Part shown: positions 44,141-54,423 of the stretch, piece after piece
How the letters are laid out: the number at the start of each line of letters is the position of its first letter
Position numbering within the stretch: the first letter of the stretch is position 1
Made by a program: the position numbers and the translations under genes
Source of the DNA: Massospora cicadina
Lineage: Eukaryota; Entomophthoromycota; Entomophthoromycetes; Entomophthorales; Entomophthoraceae
Direction: 5' to 3'
DNA length: 64,000 bases
Assembly: GCA_022478985.1 (NCBI GenBank)
Contig: JAKSZP010008028.1
Location: forward strand, 62,001 to 126,000
The notes under the pieces: generated by a model
The model's database searches: none
Told to the model about the DNA's origin: nothing
What the model saw: the letters and a program-made list of their open reading frames with translations, nothing else

Positions 44141-44770
44141 CTTTATGCTATGAACAATGAGAGTGAACTGGGGAACTGTGCGAGGCCCATAGCTATACCC
44201 CTACTAAGTAATGGGCTCAGGAAGCATGGCAGAGCATGTCTTTTTTTAGTACTAGATGGTCCCCTGGCAGAGCATGTCTTATCCGTCGCTTTAGGTACTG
44301 AGTGAGCATCTTCAGTTGGGAATACTTCCAGTACATGAGGATATTTTTAAAGGGCATACTCATCCTAGGAGCTTCCCTCAAAAGTGAAGTGTCTCAGGCT
44401 ACCTACGTTTTCAATCAAGAGCTCTCCTCCCCAGTATCCAGCGTCATGTCCACCATAACACGACCCCTTCCTATTAATCCTATTCAATTTATGCTCTGCG
44501 AAATTTAGCTGCTCTATAGTATCAAAAAGCAGTTGGCCAATAGTCATTTTTTCTGACTAAGCAGATGCAGTTGGATGAAAATCTTGGTAAGCTAATTCAT
44601 TAAACCCTTATGTTACTGAAGAAACATATATTGAGTCTGAAGTAATTTATCCAAAATAAGTTTCATGTCCGCATATAGGGATAGCTCTGTAAACTGGAGT
44701 GATCTCCCACCAAGTGGATCCTGTTGCTCCATAGCTTAGCGACTATAAAGCTTGTGCTGGTGGTTGATCA
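44141..44770 (-). pseudogene. Gag N-terminal part of element F
   Basis: On the minus strand gag starts MEQQDPLGGRSLQFTELSLY just after the primer-binding site and continues DMKLILDKLLQTQYMFLQ, matching the start of element D gag (YVELKLALDIVLKKQDELLQ). Later text is broken. This connects the LTR at 44796 to the gag remainder at 31646-32635 across element I. Confidence 0.65.
44227..44280 (-). mobile_element. Micro-insertion of a poly(A)-tailed retroelement end (copy 4)
   Basis: The 22 bp insert TTTTTAGTACTAGATGGTCC plus CC (44243-44264) lies between perfect 16 bp duplications TGGCAGAGCATGTCTT at 44227-44242 and 44265-44280. It lies in the gag remnant of F. Confidence 0.8.
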
Positions 44771-44776
44771 ATGGGC

Positions 44777-44794
44777 CCCCTGTAGTGAGCACCA
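44777..44794 (-). promoter_or_regulatory. Primer-binding site of element F
   Basis: TGGTGCTCACTACAGGGG on the minus strand, one base from the 5' LTR. It is identical to the site in E. Confidence 0.8.
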
Positions 44795-44795
44795 T

Positions 44796-45314
44796 TGTTT
44801 TAAAATTGGCGATATGGTTAATATCCACTGTAAGGGTTGCACAGGGTTAAGCCTCCTGAGCAATGGACAAACAATATGACAATTATCATGCCCCAAAATA
44901 AACTTGGTAAGTCTAATAAAAGTCAAAGCAATCACTTCTATGACACCAATTTTATTTTAATTTGATATATATAATTAGCAGTTTTCTACTGTTGACTTAT
45001 TTTATTCCCTACTAACCGCTCTCTTCCACCCTATAAAAAACCTCCTCCTTTATGTCTTTTTGTTCCACCCTTATCTTCATCGTTTTGGTCAGTTTGACCC
45101 TTTGGTTTAGCTATTATTCGTTTGATAGGACTCATTTGGTTTTATCTCATCATTGGAGGCTTCAGAAGAATATTCATAAAAGAATGGTGTCATCTTTTTG
45201 CCTTGTTTCTAGGCTCAGAATTATTTGTATACTATTAGATCGTTTTTGACACATATTAACCAATCCACTACAAAATTTTCAAGCTTATTGTCCAGTCATA
45301 TCAATTTCTCAACA
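44796..45314 (-). repeat. 5' LTR of element F
   Basis: Bounded by TGTTTTAAAATTGGCG and TTTCTCAACA. It is uninterrupted and serves as the empty-site reference for LINE1. Confidence 0.85.
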
Positions 45315-45330
45315 AAATGCATTTTGTGGT

Positions 45331-45815
45331 TGTCAAGAAGTTGATATGACTGGACAATATGCTAACCCTACAGCGGATCAGAGGGAAAATTGAGCTGAGT
45401 CTCAAGATTGACAAAAAGAGTTATATGACTAATAGTTGATTGAAATGTTGACCAATCAGCGAGAATGGGGGAATTATGCTGAGATTTGATATGTATGAGA
45501 GTTTTGAATGAAAAGGGAAAAGTGAATAGAAGACTACCAAGCCGAGGATGCATCCAGCTGGAGGAATTGAGATATAAACAGTTACACAGAGAATTGAAGG
45601 AGGACTTCTTTGGGAAAAATTAGGTTGTTGCAGAAGGGTCTGCTTAGTAAGTAAAGTAATAAAGGATGAAATAAGGGGCGATAGCTTTGTGTAAAAAGGG
45701 CATTAGTTTTTATTAAGAATCAACGATCTCTATATCATCTGATTTGGTTGCCCGTTGGCTCATACCCTGTGCAAACCAACTCAGCGGAATCAAGACTTTA
45801 TGCTGATATTTAACA
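45331..45815 (+). repeat. 5' LTR of element C
   Basis: Starts TGTCAAGAAGTTGATATGAC and ends GATATTTAACA. Compared with the 3' LTR over the first 230 bp I count about two dozen transitions and about three transversions. Confidence 0.9.
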
Positions 45816-45816
45816 G

Positions 45817-45834
45817 TGATGCTCATTACAGGGG
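45817..45834 (+). promoter_or_regulatory. Primer-binding site of element C
   Basis: TGATGCTCATTACAGGGG, one base after the LTR. It differs from the E and F site by two transitions. Confidence 0.75.
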
Positions 45835-46540
45835 GCCATTGGTCAACTGTGGTTATTCAACGCTGTAATACAATGATGAGCCCTCATTCATTACATCACC
45901 ATTCTATTGGATTTCCTGCACGTCATGCAGAAGAATCACAGGAGGCACCTAGTAATGAACTAATATTATTCACAGTGACTGAACCAGGTAATGATGAAGT
46001 TATGATCAATCTGCAACTAGAAAACAGCCCTGAACTGGCGGCTGACCAACTAGGGTGCTCCACAAATGTGACCCTGCAGCAGCTGCGGAATATTATGGAG
46101 TGGCTGTTATGCGGATATTGATTATATGAAGATAAGGTGGGAGAGTACGGCTTAAGTTTGTTTTATAACAAACGTGATCAAGTAAATCGCTATGCCATGT
46201 ACATGTCCTAATTGGATGCGAATACCACAGGGTTGACTCGCCGCCTTGGTATCCACGGAATTGAGGAGTATCTAGTTGTATATGTGCAACCATCCATTCG
46301 CCAACTACTGCAAGTGTTGGCTCACCACAATATAGAGATTTGAGATGTGATGTGATTTGCTTGAGCACAGCAAAACAATATATGCCTCTTGCTTGACTGC
46401 CTCGATTGCTCTTTTTTGGAAGTATAAGGGGCGCTTGGCCAAATGAACCACCATGTTGAGAACATCCGCCATTGACTGGGCATGTTAATACCCCCATTGA
46501 ATCTTGAGTTATTTCGGGTAGTCAACGAACTTTTGGATTA

Positions 46541-48235
46541 GTATGGCCTATTGACAGAGTGGATTTGGGACGTCACAACATTGGGAAACAACACTGAGCA
46601 CTTTATGATGGATTTAACTGAATGGTCAGAAGCACTTAAAGCCATAGTTGCTCAGCTTAAAGAAAAAATAACACTGGTAGAGCAGCAAGTGGTGGATCAA
46701 GTTGGTTTTGTATCAGCTGAAGTGAACCTACTTTGTATCAAATGGAGTGGTCAGCAAATGGCTGATAATGCGCTTATTCTTTGGTCAACGTCCCCAAATA
46801 TCTTCAGCTAGTTCATCAGGTTACACAATTGGAAGCCGTTAGTCAGGCTGAGCGGCGTCAAGTGTTCTCTCTTCCAATACATGAGACCCAGGAGTACGCT
46901 GACATACAAGAATGACTGGATCCCTTCAATGGGCCAATGAGGGATTGGTATGGGAACAAGCCGCTCTCTTTACCCAAATAAATGATGCTAATCAACAAGC
47001 GGATAATGCAAGATTGCAGAACGGCCATATGCAGAATACAATCAAAGATGTCCTCTCGTGACTACAAGCAATGGAGCAGTAGTTGCATACAGAGCGGGAA
47101 TATTGTTGGGAGTTGCAATATCAATATGCAACACTGCAACAGGAATTCTGGGATGGATGGTGCAGATGCCATTCAGTTAAAGCAGAGCAGCTGGTCGGTG
47201 AGAATTTTGCAGAGTATGCTGGAGCTGGGGGGAATGGCGCAGTTAGTGGCGATTCAGGGGAAGGATGCTATGGCTCCACTAACAAATAGTCCGCAAGTGC
47301 TGAAATATATACTCTGCATGACTTTACTTCCTTTGATTTCATTATTCCAGATTTGAGCTCATCCAGCCAGTGGTACCATAATTTACAAGAGGGTGGTTCA
47401 CTTAGCTGCTCCAGAACAATTCACCTGATCCTTGCTGCTGAATCCTGGAGCAAGACAAAGCGGTGCAAATCAAAAAATTACCTTCTTTCAGTCATGACAG
47501 TAATTTACATGGTTACTTCAAGCAATTTAAATTCGCCGTGGAAGGAGTTTCAGATCAACAGAAAGCAAAACTGTTACTGTCTGCTCTCAATGTGGACAGT
47601 GTCAATCAAGTTACCTGTTACCTTCCAAACAGTGCAGCATCCTACAAAGAAATTAAGGCGATTGCTCTCTGGCTGTTTGGGGGTGTGACCAAGATGGCCC
47701 AATGGAAAGCTGACTTGCTGACTATCAAATTTCACCAAAACAAGACCCTGTCAGATTTTGCTGAACGTTTCTCAGTGGAAGCACATGTACTAATTGTAGC
47801 TAACTATTTATCCACCGAGGATGTTGGTATCATGATGACGGCGGCCATCAAACCATATTGGGAACTATATAACGCTATGTCTCACATGTTGGACAAAGAT
47901 GCAGGACTTATTCAAATCATGAATACTTTATATCGACTCTCCACCACGATCAGCGCCCCTAATACAGCCCAAAAACCCTCTATTATCCCCGCACCAAGCT
48001 CTTCAGAGTATGGACTACAGCGACTAAGTTATCAAGCTCTGGAACATATTCGTTCATCATACAGATCTGCGAATCCTTTTTGGCCAAGATATGATCTGCC
48101 AGTTCATTCACGCCCTTGAAAACATACCGTTAATTTTTGCACTGGTCCTTCCGCTGCATGTTACATATGTGAACCTTTCATGAATACTTGCTTTCAGTGC
48201 AGCCAAAGGGGGCATTATGCGGCAAACTTCCCTAG
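46541..48235 (+). pseudogene. Gag of element C
   Basis: The N-terminal part at 46551-46811 is a helical segment (WSEALKAIVAQLKEKITLVE). The capsid part at 47463-48119 is a long open frame (HGYFKQFKFAVEGVSDQQKA, MMTAAIKPYWELYNAMSHML). The zinc knuckle near 48190-48235 reads CFQCSQRGHYAANF, with the last Cys replaced by Phe. Frameshifts separate the N-terminal and capsid parts. Confidence 0.85.
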
Positions 48236-48689
48236 CAAACATGAGTATATGTGATGCCAACTGAGGAAACTGAGCAGGGAAAAGATCAGGCGGAGTAGAG
48301 ATGGGACGCTCTACCTCCGCTATGTCTAATCCACTTGTCCCTAACAATTTCCAAGCTTCTAATTGAGGAGGATTTGTAAATCAATCAGATGATTTTTTAT
48401 ATTAACAGCTTCCATTGGGTACTACTGCTTCTGTTTCCAAAAGTAAAAATTCACCCACAAGCTCCAAGTTCCGCCAGGACGCACAGATGCCATATTCATG
48501 GCAGATCCTGGAACATACCAGCACAAGTAACAAAGATCCATTGACAGCTGCTGCCTCTTTGGTCAGAGTTGATGTAGCTATTCCGGTAGATAAAATCACT
48601 AGTGAGTATCCTCAGGTTGCAAGAGCATTTCCTCCTTCTTAAGTAACATCAAGCCCTTGGACGTGCACGTAGTAAATACTTATGGTTCT

Positions 48690-49105
48690 TCTTACTCAGA
48701 ATTTACTTATTGCGACATTTTTGTTCAAAGCACAAAGATCTGCACTATCATTGATATGGGAGCCCCTGTGAACATAATCTCTACCCAGTAGGTGGCTAAG
48801 CTTCTTCTCAAACTGGATGTGGACCATCGAGTAATATACAGAACTGCAGGGATGCATAGCACTGTATCTGAAGGAACATATAGTGCATTGCCCTTGCAAT
48901 TTGTGTCAGTCCAGGCTTCCACTCCAGAAGTGGTTCTGCCAAATAACAACTATGACATGCTAATTGGCGCAGCATTTATGAGAAAATTTGGTGTTGTGAT
49001 AAACATAGTGGAGGAAACACTCAATATTTTAGGGCAACAGATTCCTTTTTATTTTACCTCTTGTGGAATCCCAACGGATCCATTTGCTTTAGTCAAATCA
49101 ATCTA
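48690..49105 (+). pseudogene. Aspartic protease of element C
   Basis: The active loop reads TIIDMGAPVNIIS with DMG at 48753-48761, where DTG or DSG is needed. After a TAG at the STQ-VAK position the frame 48792-49106 is open (VIYRTAGMHSTVSEGTYSAL, MLIGAAFMRKFGVVINIVEE), matching D and G. Confidence 0.85.
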
Positions 49106-49189
49106 GCATACAGCGATAGAGTAATTCCTGTTTGTTATCAATGACTGAAGTGGTGGATCAGGGTCCTCCCCAACTAGATATATGAGTAC

Positions 49190-49490
49190 AAAGGTATTCC
49201 ACTTTGGGCAGCAAGTGATTTGAGCCTACCATCTGGACATCAGAGCATAGTAGGGACTGGGCTTGAAATTGATGTCCCAAAAGGGCTTTATGGGGAAATC
49301 ATGGCTCCTCACCAGCACTTTCAGCTTGAGCCACATGTGACTCCAGGGTTTCTGCTACCTGACAATGGAGAAGTGAAATTGCTGCTAGCGAATTTACAGA
49401 AGGAGACAATAAAAATCCAGCGGCACCAAGTGGTGGCTTACTTACACTTTGTTCCTATAGAGGAAGTCTGCTATATTCATGATTTCAGCT
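49190..49490 (+). pseudogene. dUTPase-like domain of element C pol
   Basis: The best-preserved example: GIPLWAASDLSLPSGHQ (motif 1, with Asp-Leu), TGLEIDVPKGLYGEIMAPHQ (motif 2 region), PGFLLPDNGEVKLLLANLQ (motif 3 region) and IKIQRHQVVAYLHFVP (motif 4 region) in one open frame, 49220-49618. Active dUTPases have the DxDYRGE sequence where C has LPDNGEV. It may keep the fold without the reaction. The alternative is an unrelated linker, but four copies preserve the same pattern. Confidence 0.65.
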
Positions 49491-49599
49491 CCTGGGAGGA
49501 TCTCGGACTGCCAACAAGCTCTTCTCTTGGCGTATTGACCATAATTTTGTGGGAAGTGCTTACTGGACTATCAGCGGAACAACAAGAACAGGCTATGGC

Positions 49600-50480
49600 G
49601 CTATTTGAAAAGTACTGAGATATTTTTGCATATGATGATCATGATTTGGGGTGCGCTCAAGGGGTGGTATATCAGATAGATACAGGGGATCACCCTCCCA
49701 TTCTAATGTGACCTATTAGACGTTTCAAAGCAGTGGAGGAGGATGTCTCCAACGAGTTGGATAAACTTATCATGCAGGGGATGCTAGAGCCATTGAACAG
49801 TCCATGGGCATCACCAGTGCTCATTATGAAGAAAAAAGATGTCTCAAATTGAGTGGTGATTGACTATTGTAAACTCAATAACATAACAAAGAAGGATTCA
49901 TACCCTCTTCCACAGATTGATTATGCAATAGACCAACTGGGTGGGGCAAATTATTTCTCTGCCATTTTCTGATCTCAGGGTATTGGCAGATCAAATTGCC
50001 ATCAGCGGAACGGGAAAAGTGCACTATCATCACCTCAAGAGGGTTATTCCAGTCAACTTGCATGCCACAATGGTTGTGCAACGCTCCAGCTACATTCCAG
50101 CATGCCATGGATACGATTCTAGGTGTTTAAAATTGTCCTGCGTTTTAGTTTATCTTGACGACATCAATGTGTTCTCACGGATGTTTAAAGAGCATCTGGC
50201 CCACTTGGAACAAGTGTTTCAGCAACTCTCTGCCACTAATGTCAAAATTAAGCCTCAGAAGTGCCATTTCTTCAAAGAACAATTGGAATACCTCGGGTTT
50301 GTCATTGATTCAAATGGGCTTAAACTTCAGCCAGCTAAAGTGGAAGCAATAAGCAAGATGACTTTCCCAAGTAGTAAATGGAAATCCAATTATTTCTAGG
50401 GATGGTCAGGTACTACCAATGGTTCATTCCCAATTTTAGTTGTATTGGGGCCCCACTTTTTGAGTTATTGAGGAAAAACG
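49600..50480 (+). pseudogene. RT of element C
   Basis: VYQIDTGDHPPILM near 49670, ELDKLIMQGMLEPLNSPWAS near 49770, DYCKLNNITKKDSYPLPQID near 49870 and DQLGGANYFSAI precede a frame break. YLDD is intact at 50151-50162 within SCVLVYLDDINVFSR, followed by KIKPQKCHFFKEQLEYLGFV. Confidence 0.9.
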
Positions 50481-50499
50481 CTTCTTTTGACTAGACGGA

Positions 50500-50945
50500 A
50501 TGATGTCAGAATGCTTTTGACGTGTTATGCACCGCGTTAGCAAGTGCACCCATATTGCAATATCCCAACTTTAACAAACAGTTCATAGTGCAAATGGATG
50601 CTTCCCTCTCCACTATAGGGGCAGTATTATCTCAAAAGGACGACGCTGGCATAGAGCACCCTGTTGCATTTTGTAGTCAAAGCTTGAACTGTCACAAATG
50701 GAACTACACCATTAATGAGTGAGAATGTTTAGCGGTGATATACGCTTACAAACAGTTTCAGGTATATCTGCATGGGGTATGATTCCAAGTAGTGATGGAC
50801 CATGCTTCCTTGCGTTGGTTGCAGAATCTACATAAACTGGAAGGGCGACTCGCATGTTAGACTCTGAAGCTTCAAGCATATGATTTTGAGATTTTATATT
50901 GGCTGGGAGCAAAACATCAAAACGCGGATTGTCTTTCTCAGTTGC
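50500..50945 (+). pseudogene. RNase H of element C
   Basis: FNKQFIVQMDASLSTIGAVL, HPVAFCSQSLNCHKWNYT and a following ECLAVIYAYKQFQVYLHG and VVMDHASLRWLQNL. The first acidic residue is kept (MDAS). A TGA interrupts before ECLAV near 50720. Confidence 0.85.
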
Positions 50946-52190
50946 CAACGGTCGCTATCACAGCGGATTTAGCTGAAATAATGTACAAAAAGATGGTTGT
51001 GAACAAATACCAGGATGAGCCGCCGCATGTAATCAAGGTATTAGATGGTCTCAGGGTGGATGCTTTTCTATGTGGGGGGGAGCTATATAAGCAGATTGGG
51101 GACTCGACGTTGAGTTTCCCTAACCCTTCAGCTAGACCCTTGATTATTATGGATGCTCATTGGGCTGTAGGACATGGAAGATTGCGGAAAACTCTGGAGT
51201 TTTTGCAACCTCAATGCTACTGGGAGAGCATGCATTATGATGTATTGGAACTGATTAGCTGTTCCATCAGTGTCAAGTGGAAAAGCCTTTCCACTAGAAA
51301 ACCTCATACCAGCTGGTTAAACCCCATATTTCCTGGCACACCGTTTCCATTGATGTAGTGGGACCCCTGCCAATTAGCACCAATTGATCCAAGTATATTA
51401 TCATCGCCATTGATCGTTTGACTCGATGGGTGGAGGCCAGGGCCATTAACAACTTGGGGCGGTCACCACTGTCAAGTTTATTATGGAGTGTGTTATACAG
51501 CGACATGGCTGCCAGCAATTCATTTTAATGGATAATGGAACCAATTTCACTTCACAAATTATGCCAAAGTTGAACGAATTGATTGTGATCCGCGGGGTTC
51601 TGACCACCCCATATCATCCAGAATCAAATGGAATGGTGAGCAGGTCAACAGAACCCTAGTGAACATACTCTGTAAAATGGTAAGGGATCAACCCTTGGAA
51701 TGGAGTTCCCTCCTACCTACAGCCTGTTTACATATAATATCAGCTATCATTCAGCCACTGGTAATAGCCGATTCCAACTGCTGCATGGTTGACATCTGGA
51801 TCTGCCTGCCTTGCTTTACTCATGTGTGGAAGATACTAGTGGGGTGGACCCCCAGCGATACTTGAAGACTCTAACGGATACATTGATCAAGCTGCAAATG
51901 GAAGCCTACTAAACCAGTTTGGCTAAGAAGATTTGTGATCAGGCAGACAATCAGAAGAGACAAAGCGGACTTCCGCTGTTTGCTATAGGGGACCATGTTT
52001 TATTTCACGATCAGCACAGTTTCAGGAGGAAAAACAAGCTCTCTAACATCTAGGTCAGTCCAATCAAGATAATTGAGAAAACTGACATGGATGTCTACAC
52101 CATCAAGGAACCTGTGGGGGGTCAGATCATCAACCAAGTTCACACAAAGTTCCTTTGAGCATACAAACAGTGAGAGCATATCATACAGTC
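50946..52190 (+). pseudogene. Integrase of element C
   Basis: The N-terminal region 50942-51358 is one open frame. VSIDVVGPLP near 51350 and LMDNGTNFT near 51535 keep the first two Asp residues. At the GMVEQVN motif near 51630 one base is missing, so the frame breaks at the catalytic Glu codon itself. The GPF/Y module is near 52060 (KIIEKTDMDVYTIKEP). Confidence 0.85.
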
Positions 52191-52235
52191 AAAGGGGGGT
52201 TAATGTCAGGAAGTTGATATAACTAGATGATATGC
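52176..52235 (+). promoter_or_regulatory. Inverted repeat around polypurine tract/U3 junction of C
   Basis: Arms GCATATCATACAGTCA (52176-52191) and TAACTAGATGATATGC (52220-52235) pair at 13 of 16 positions. The polypurine tract AAAGGGGGG and the U3 start TGTCAGG lie in the loop. Confidence 0.6.
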
Positions 52236-52685
52236 TAACCCTATGGCAGATTGGAGGAAGAATTGAGCTGAGTTTTGAGATTGACAAAAAGTGGTATATG
52301 ACTAATAGTCAATTAAAATGTCGACCAATTGACGAGAATGGGGGAATTACGCCGAGATTTGATATAAATGAGAGTTTTGAATGAAAAGGGGAAAAATGAA
52401 TAGAAGACTACCAAGCCAAGGATGCATCCAGCTGGAGGAATTAAGATAAAAAGAGTTACATGGAGAATTGAAGGAGGACTTCTTTGGGAAAAATTAGGCT
52501 GTTGCAATTGGGTCTTCTTAGTAAGTAAAATAATAAAGGACGAAATAAAGGCGATAGCTTCATGATAAAAGGTTATTAATTTTTAAGAATCAACGATCTT
52601 CATATTGTCTGATTTGGTTGCCCAGTGGCTAATACCCTGTGCAAACTGACTCAGCGGAATCAAGACTTTATGCTGAGATTTAACA
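52204..52685 (+). repeat. 3' LTR of element C
   Basis: Starts TGTCAGGAAGTTGATATAAC and ends GAGATTTAACA, directly followed by the GTGGT duplication. Confidence 0.9.
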
Positions 52686-52690
52686 GTGGT

Positions 52691-53182
52691 GCTTTAGGTG
52701 ATTGCTAGGTAGTTGCTTTCCAACTGATTGAGCTAGATCAATTATTCCATCAAGACTGGAAGTTTAGATTGATTGGGGCCAATCACTGACCCCAAATTAG
52801 GTTTATGGATGAAAAGTGACTAGTAGCTGAGAATGATCCATTTGTATTAGTTATTAAATGCTGGAGGAAGCCAAAGATTCCAAGTTCAAGGCAGCCAAGC
52901 TGTTTTCAGCACCCAATAAATATTGACTGTAAAGTAAAAACTGAGCGGAAGCTGAAGAAGGCAAAACCCTGAATAATTGAAAACATAGAGTCAAACTATG
53001 TTGGTAGTGAGTGATTGAGATATCCCGAGTTTACCAAGCAACCAATTTTGGTTTTTGGCGCATCCTAATTGACTCAAAGGTTGAACTCAAATTAAATGAT
53101 AATTTAGATAATAATATATATGTTTCACCAGAGAATAAAGGCCAAGGATGATCCAAAACTAGTATTTTAGACATTGGGAAGG
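52691..53182. other. No recognisable gene
   Basis: About 490 bp separate elements C and A. I see no coding frame or repeat that I can support. Confidence 0.4.
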
Positions 53183-53187
53183 ATGGG

Positions 53188-54376
53188 TGTTGGACTTTTG
53201 CCTACATTTTCAGCTTCCTAAGTTATCTGCTAATTTGCTAGAGGATAAGTCCCGCTAGCAAATGAATCAGTAAAAGTTGAACCCGTTTAGGTTAATAATT
53301 CGCAGGAGGTTTTGGGTAATTTGCTTGGTTTAGATCCGTTGAGGATCAATCCATGAAAATGATTAAGATCTCATCAGGCAGAGTTGCTGACAAAATTGGG
53401 GTATCTGATAGTTGATTGTTGATCAACTATCAGGTGTACTAATTGGGAATGGTAATTTTTCATCACCTACTGATTGAGAATTTAATCAGCAGTTGTGAAG
53501 TAAGTGACAGCTGCAACTAGCAAATCAGTCAGTTGGTTTGAAACCTGCTATAATGGGTGAAGAGTCCCATTAGCTAAGCAGTTCGCTAGCCAAATGTGGT
53601 TAGTTAGCTGTGATTGAGCTGGAATGTTAGGGACACGTTTTCTGTATCTTTCCATTTTCAAGTCTCTAGGATGTCAAATGGAGGAATCCTTAGCTCATAG
53701 GAGAAGATCATCACTAGAAGAGACTTTATAGGGTAATCAAATGGCAAAGGCTGTCGTTTCAATGCTGAGGTATTAACTGAGAAGTTGAGCGCTGAATTCT
53801 TCCTATAAATTCCCTAGTAATTTTATAAATAAAGCAGATTGAAAAGATCAGTATTAGGTTTAAGTTCTATTCTTCTTCAGTTGAATATTGTTGTAGTATA
53901 ATAAATGTGGACTTGATGCGTGGTGGCTCCCCCTTTTGAGTTGGGCATCACTAGTGCTAAAAAAATAAAAGTTGACTCTTTTGTGTGATAAAGAGTAAAA
54001 ATTGGATATTCATAGAAGAAAATAGATCTTTGACATGTATCTCTGCCAACTCAGAGTGACAAGAACAGAGAATGAAAACTTCTGAATCTGGGAGTAGATA
54101 AAGTTCATCTGGAATAGGAAAGTAGTCACAAATTGTCAATATAATCAGTATTTCATTGATTATCCCAAGTTAGCGTTGGACCACATCTGGTTTACTTATT
54201 TAACTATGGTTAATGATTATCATACTACTATCATACATATATATCTACAAGTAATGCAAATTGTGCACATAATCAACAAGTACAATTAATCTCTTTGAAC
54301 ACTTGTTAACAAATCATTCTTTAAAAATATACTCTTTCCAGAAGAAGTAGAGTAGCCACTGACCCAGTTTTTAACA
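53188..54376 (+). repeat. 5' LTR of element A
   Basis: Starts TGTTGGACTTTTGCC and ends CAGTTTTTAACA. It is long (1,189 bp) and matches the 3' LTR with moderate divergence, including indels. Confidence 0.9.
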
Positions 54377-54378
54377 TT

Positions 54379-54396
54379 TTATGCTCACTACAGGGG
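54379..54396 (+). promoter_or_regulatory. Primer-binding site of element A (worn)
   Basis: TTATGCTCACTACAGGGG. Fourteen bases match the site of E exactly, but the TGG that pairs with the tRNA CCA end has become TTA. This would impair priming if the change came before insertion. Confidence 0.65.
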
Positions 54397-54423
54397 GTCT
54401 TTGAGTAAGAATGCCAATCTACG

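Larger units (their letters stand above)
14703..45314 (-). mobile_element. Element F: Ty3/gypsy element dispersed over 30 kb by nested insertions
   Basis: The pieces, in minus-strand order, are: 5' LTR 44796-45314, primer-binding site 44777-44794, gag N-terminus 44141-44770, gag 31650-32635, integrase 30596-31640 and 30071-30138, integrase C-terminus 18179-18359, and 3' LTR 17986-18178 plus 14703-15023. The gaps are filled by I, a solo LTR, LINE2 (with D and E) and LINE1. The two LTRs are about 514 and 519 bp once inserts are removed. Flanks GACTT and AAATG do not match, so either recombination or decay has removed the duplication. Protease, RT and RNase H are missing through an internal deletion near 31645. 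Confidence 0.75.
45331..52685 (+). mobile_element. Element C: Ty3/gypsy LTR retrotransposon, complete in structure
   Basis: LTRs lie at 45331-45815 and 52204-52685, with target duplication GTGGT at 45326-45330 and 52686-52690. The primer-binding site, gag, protease, dUTPase-like, RT, RNase H, integrase and polypurine tract are all in order over 7.36 kb. Protease DTG has become DMG, the zinc-knuckle Cys is lost, and the integrase Glu codon carries a 1-base deletion. The copy is inactive but structurally complete. Confidence 0.95.

Noticed and set aside
14703..45314. A target duplication for element F
   Set aside because: Flanks GACTT and AAATG do not match. I kept the element call on alignment of LTRs and interior only.
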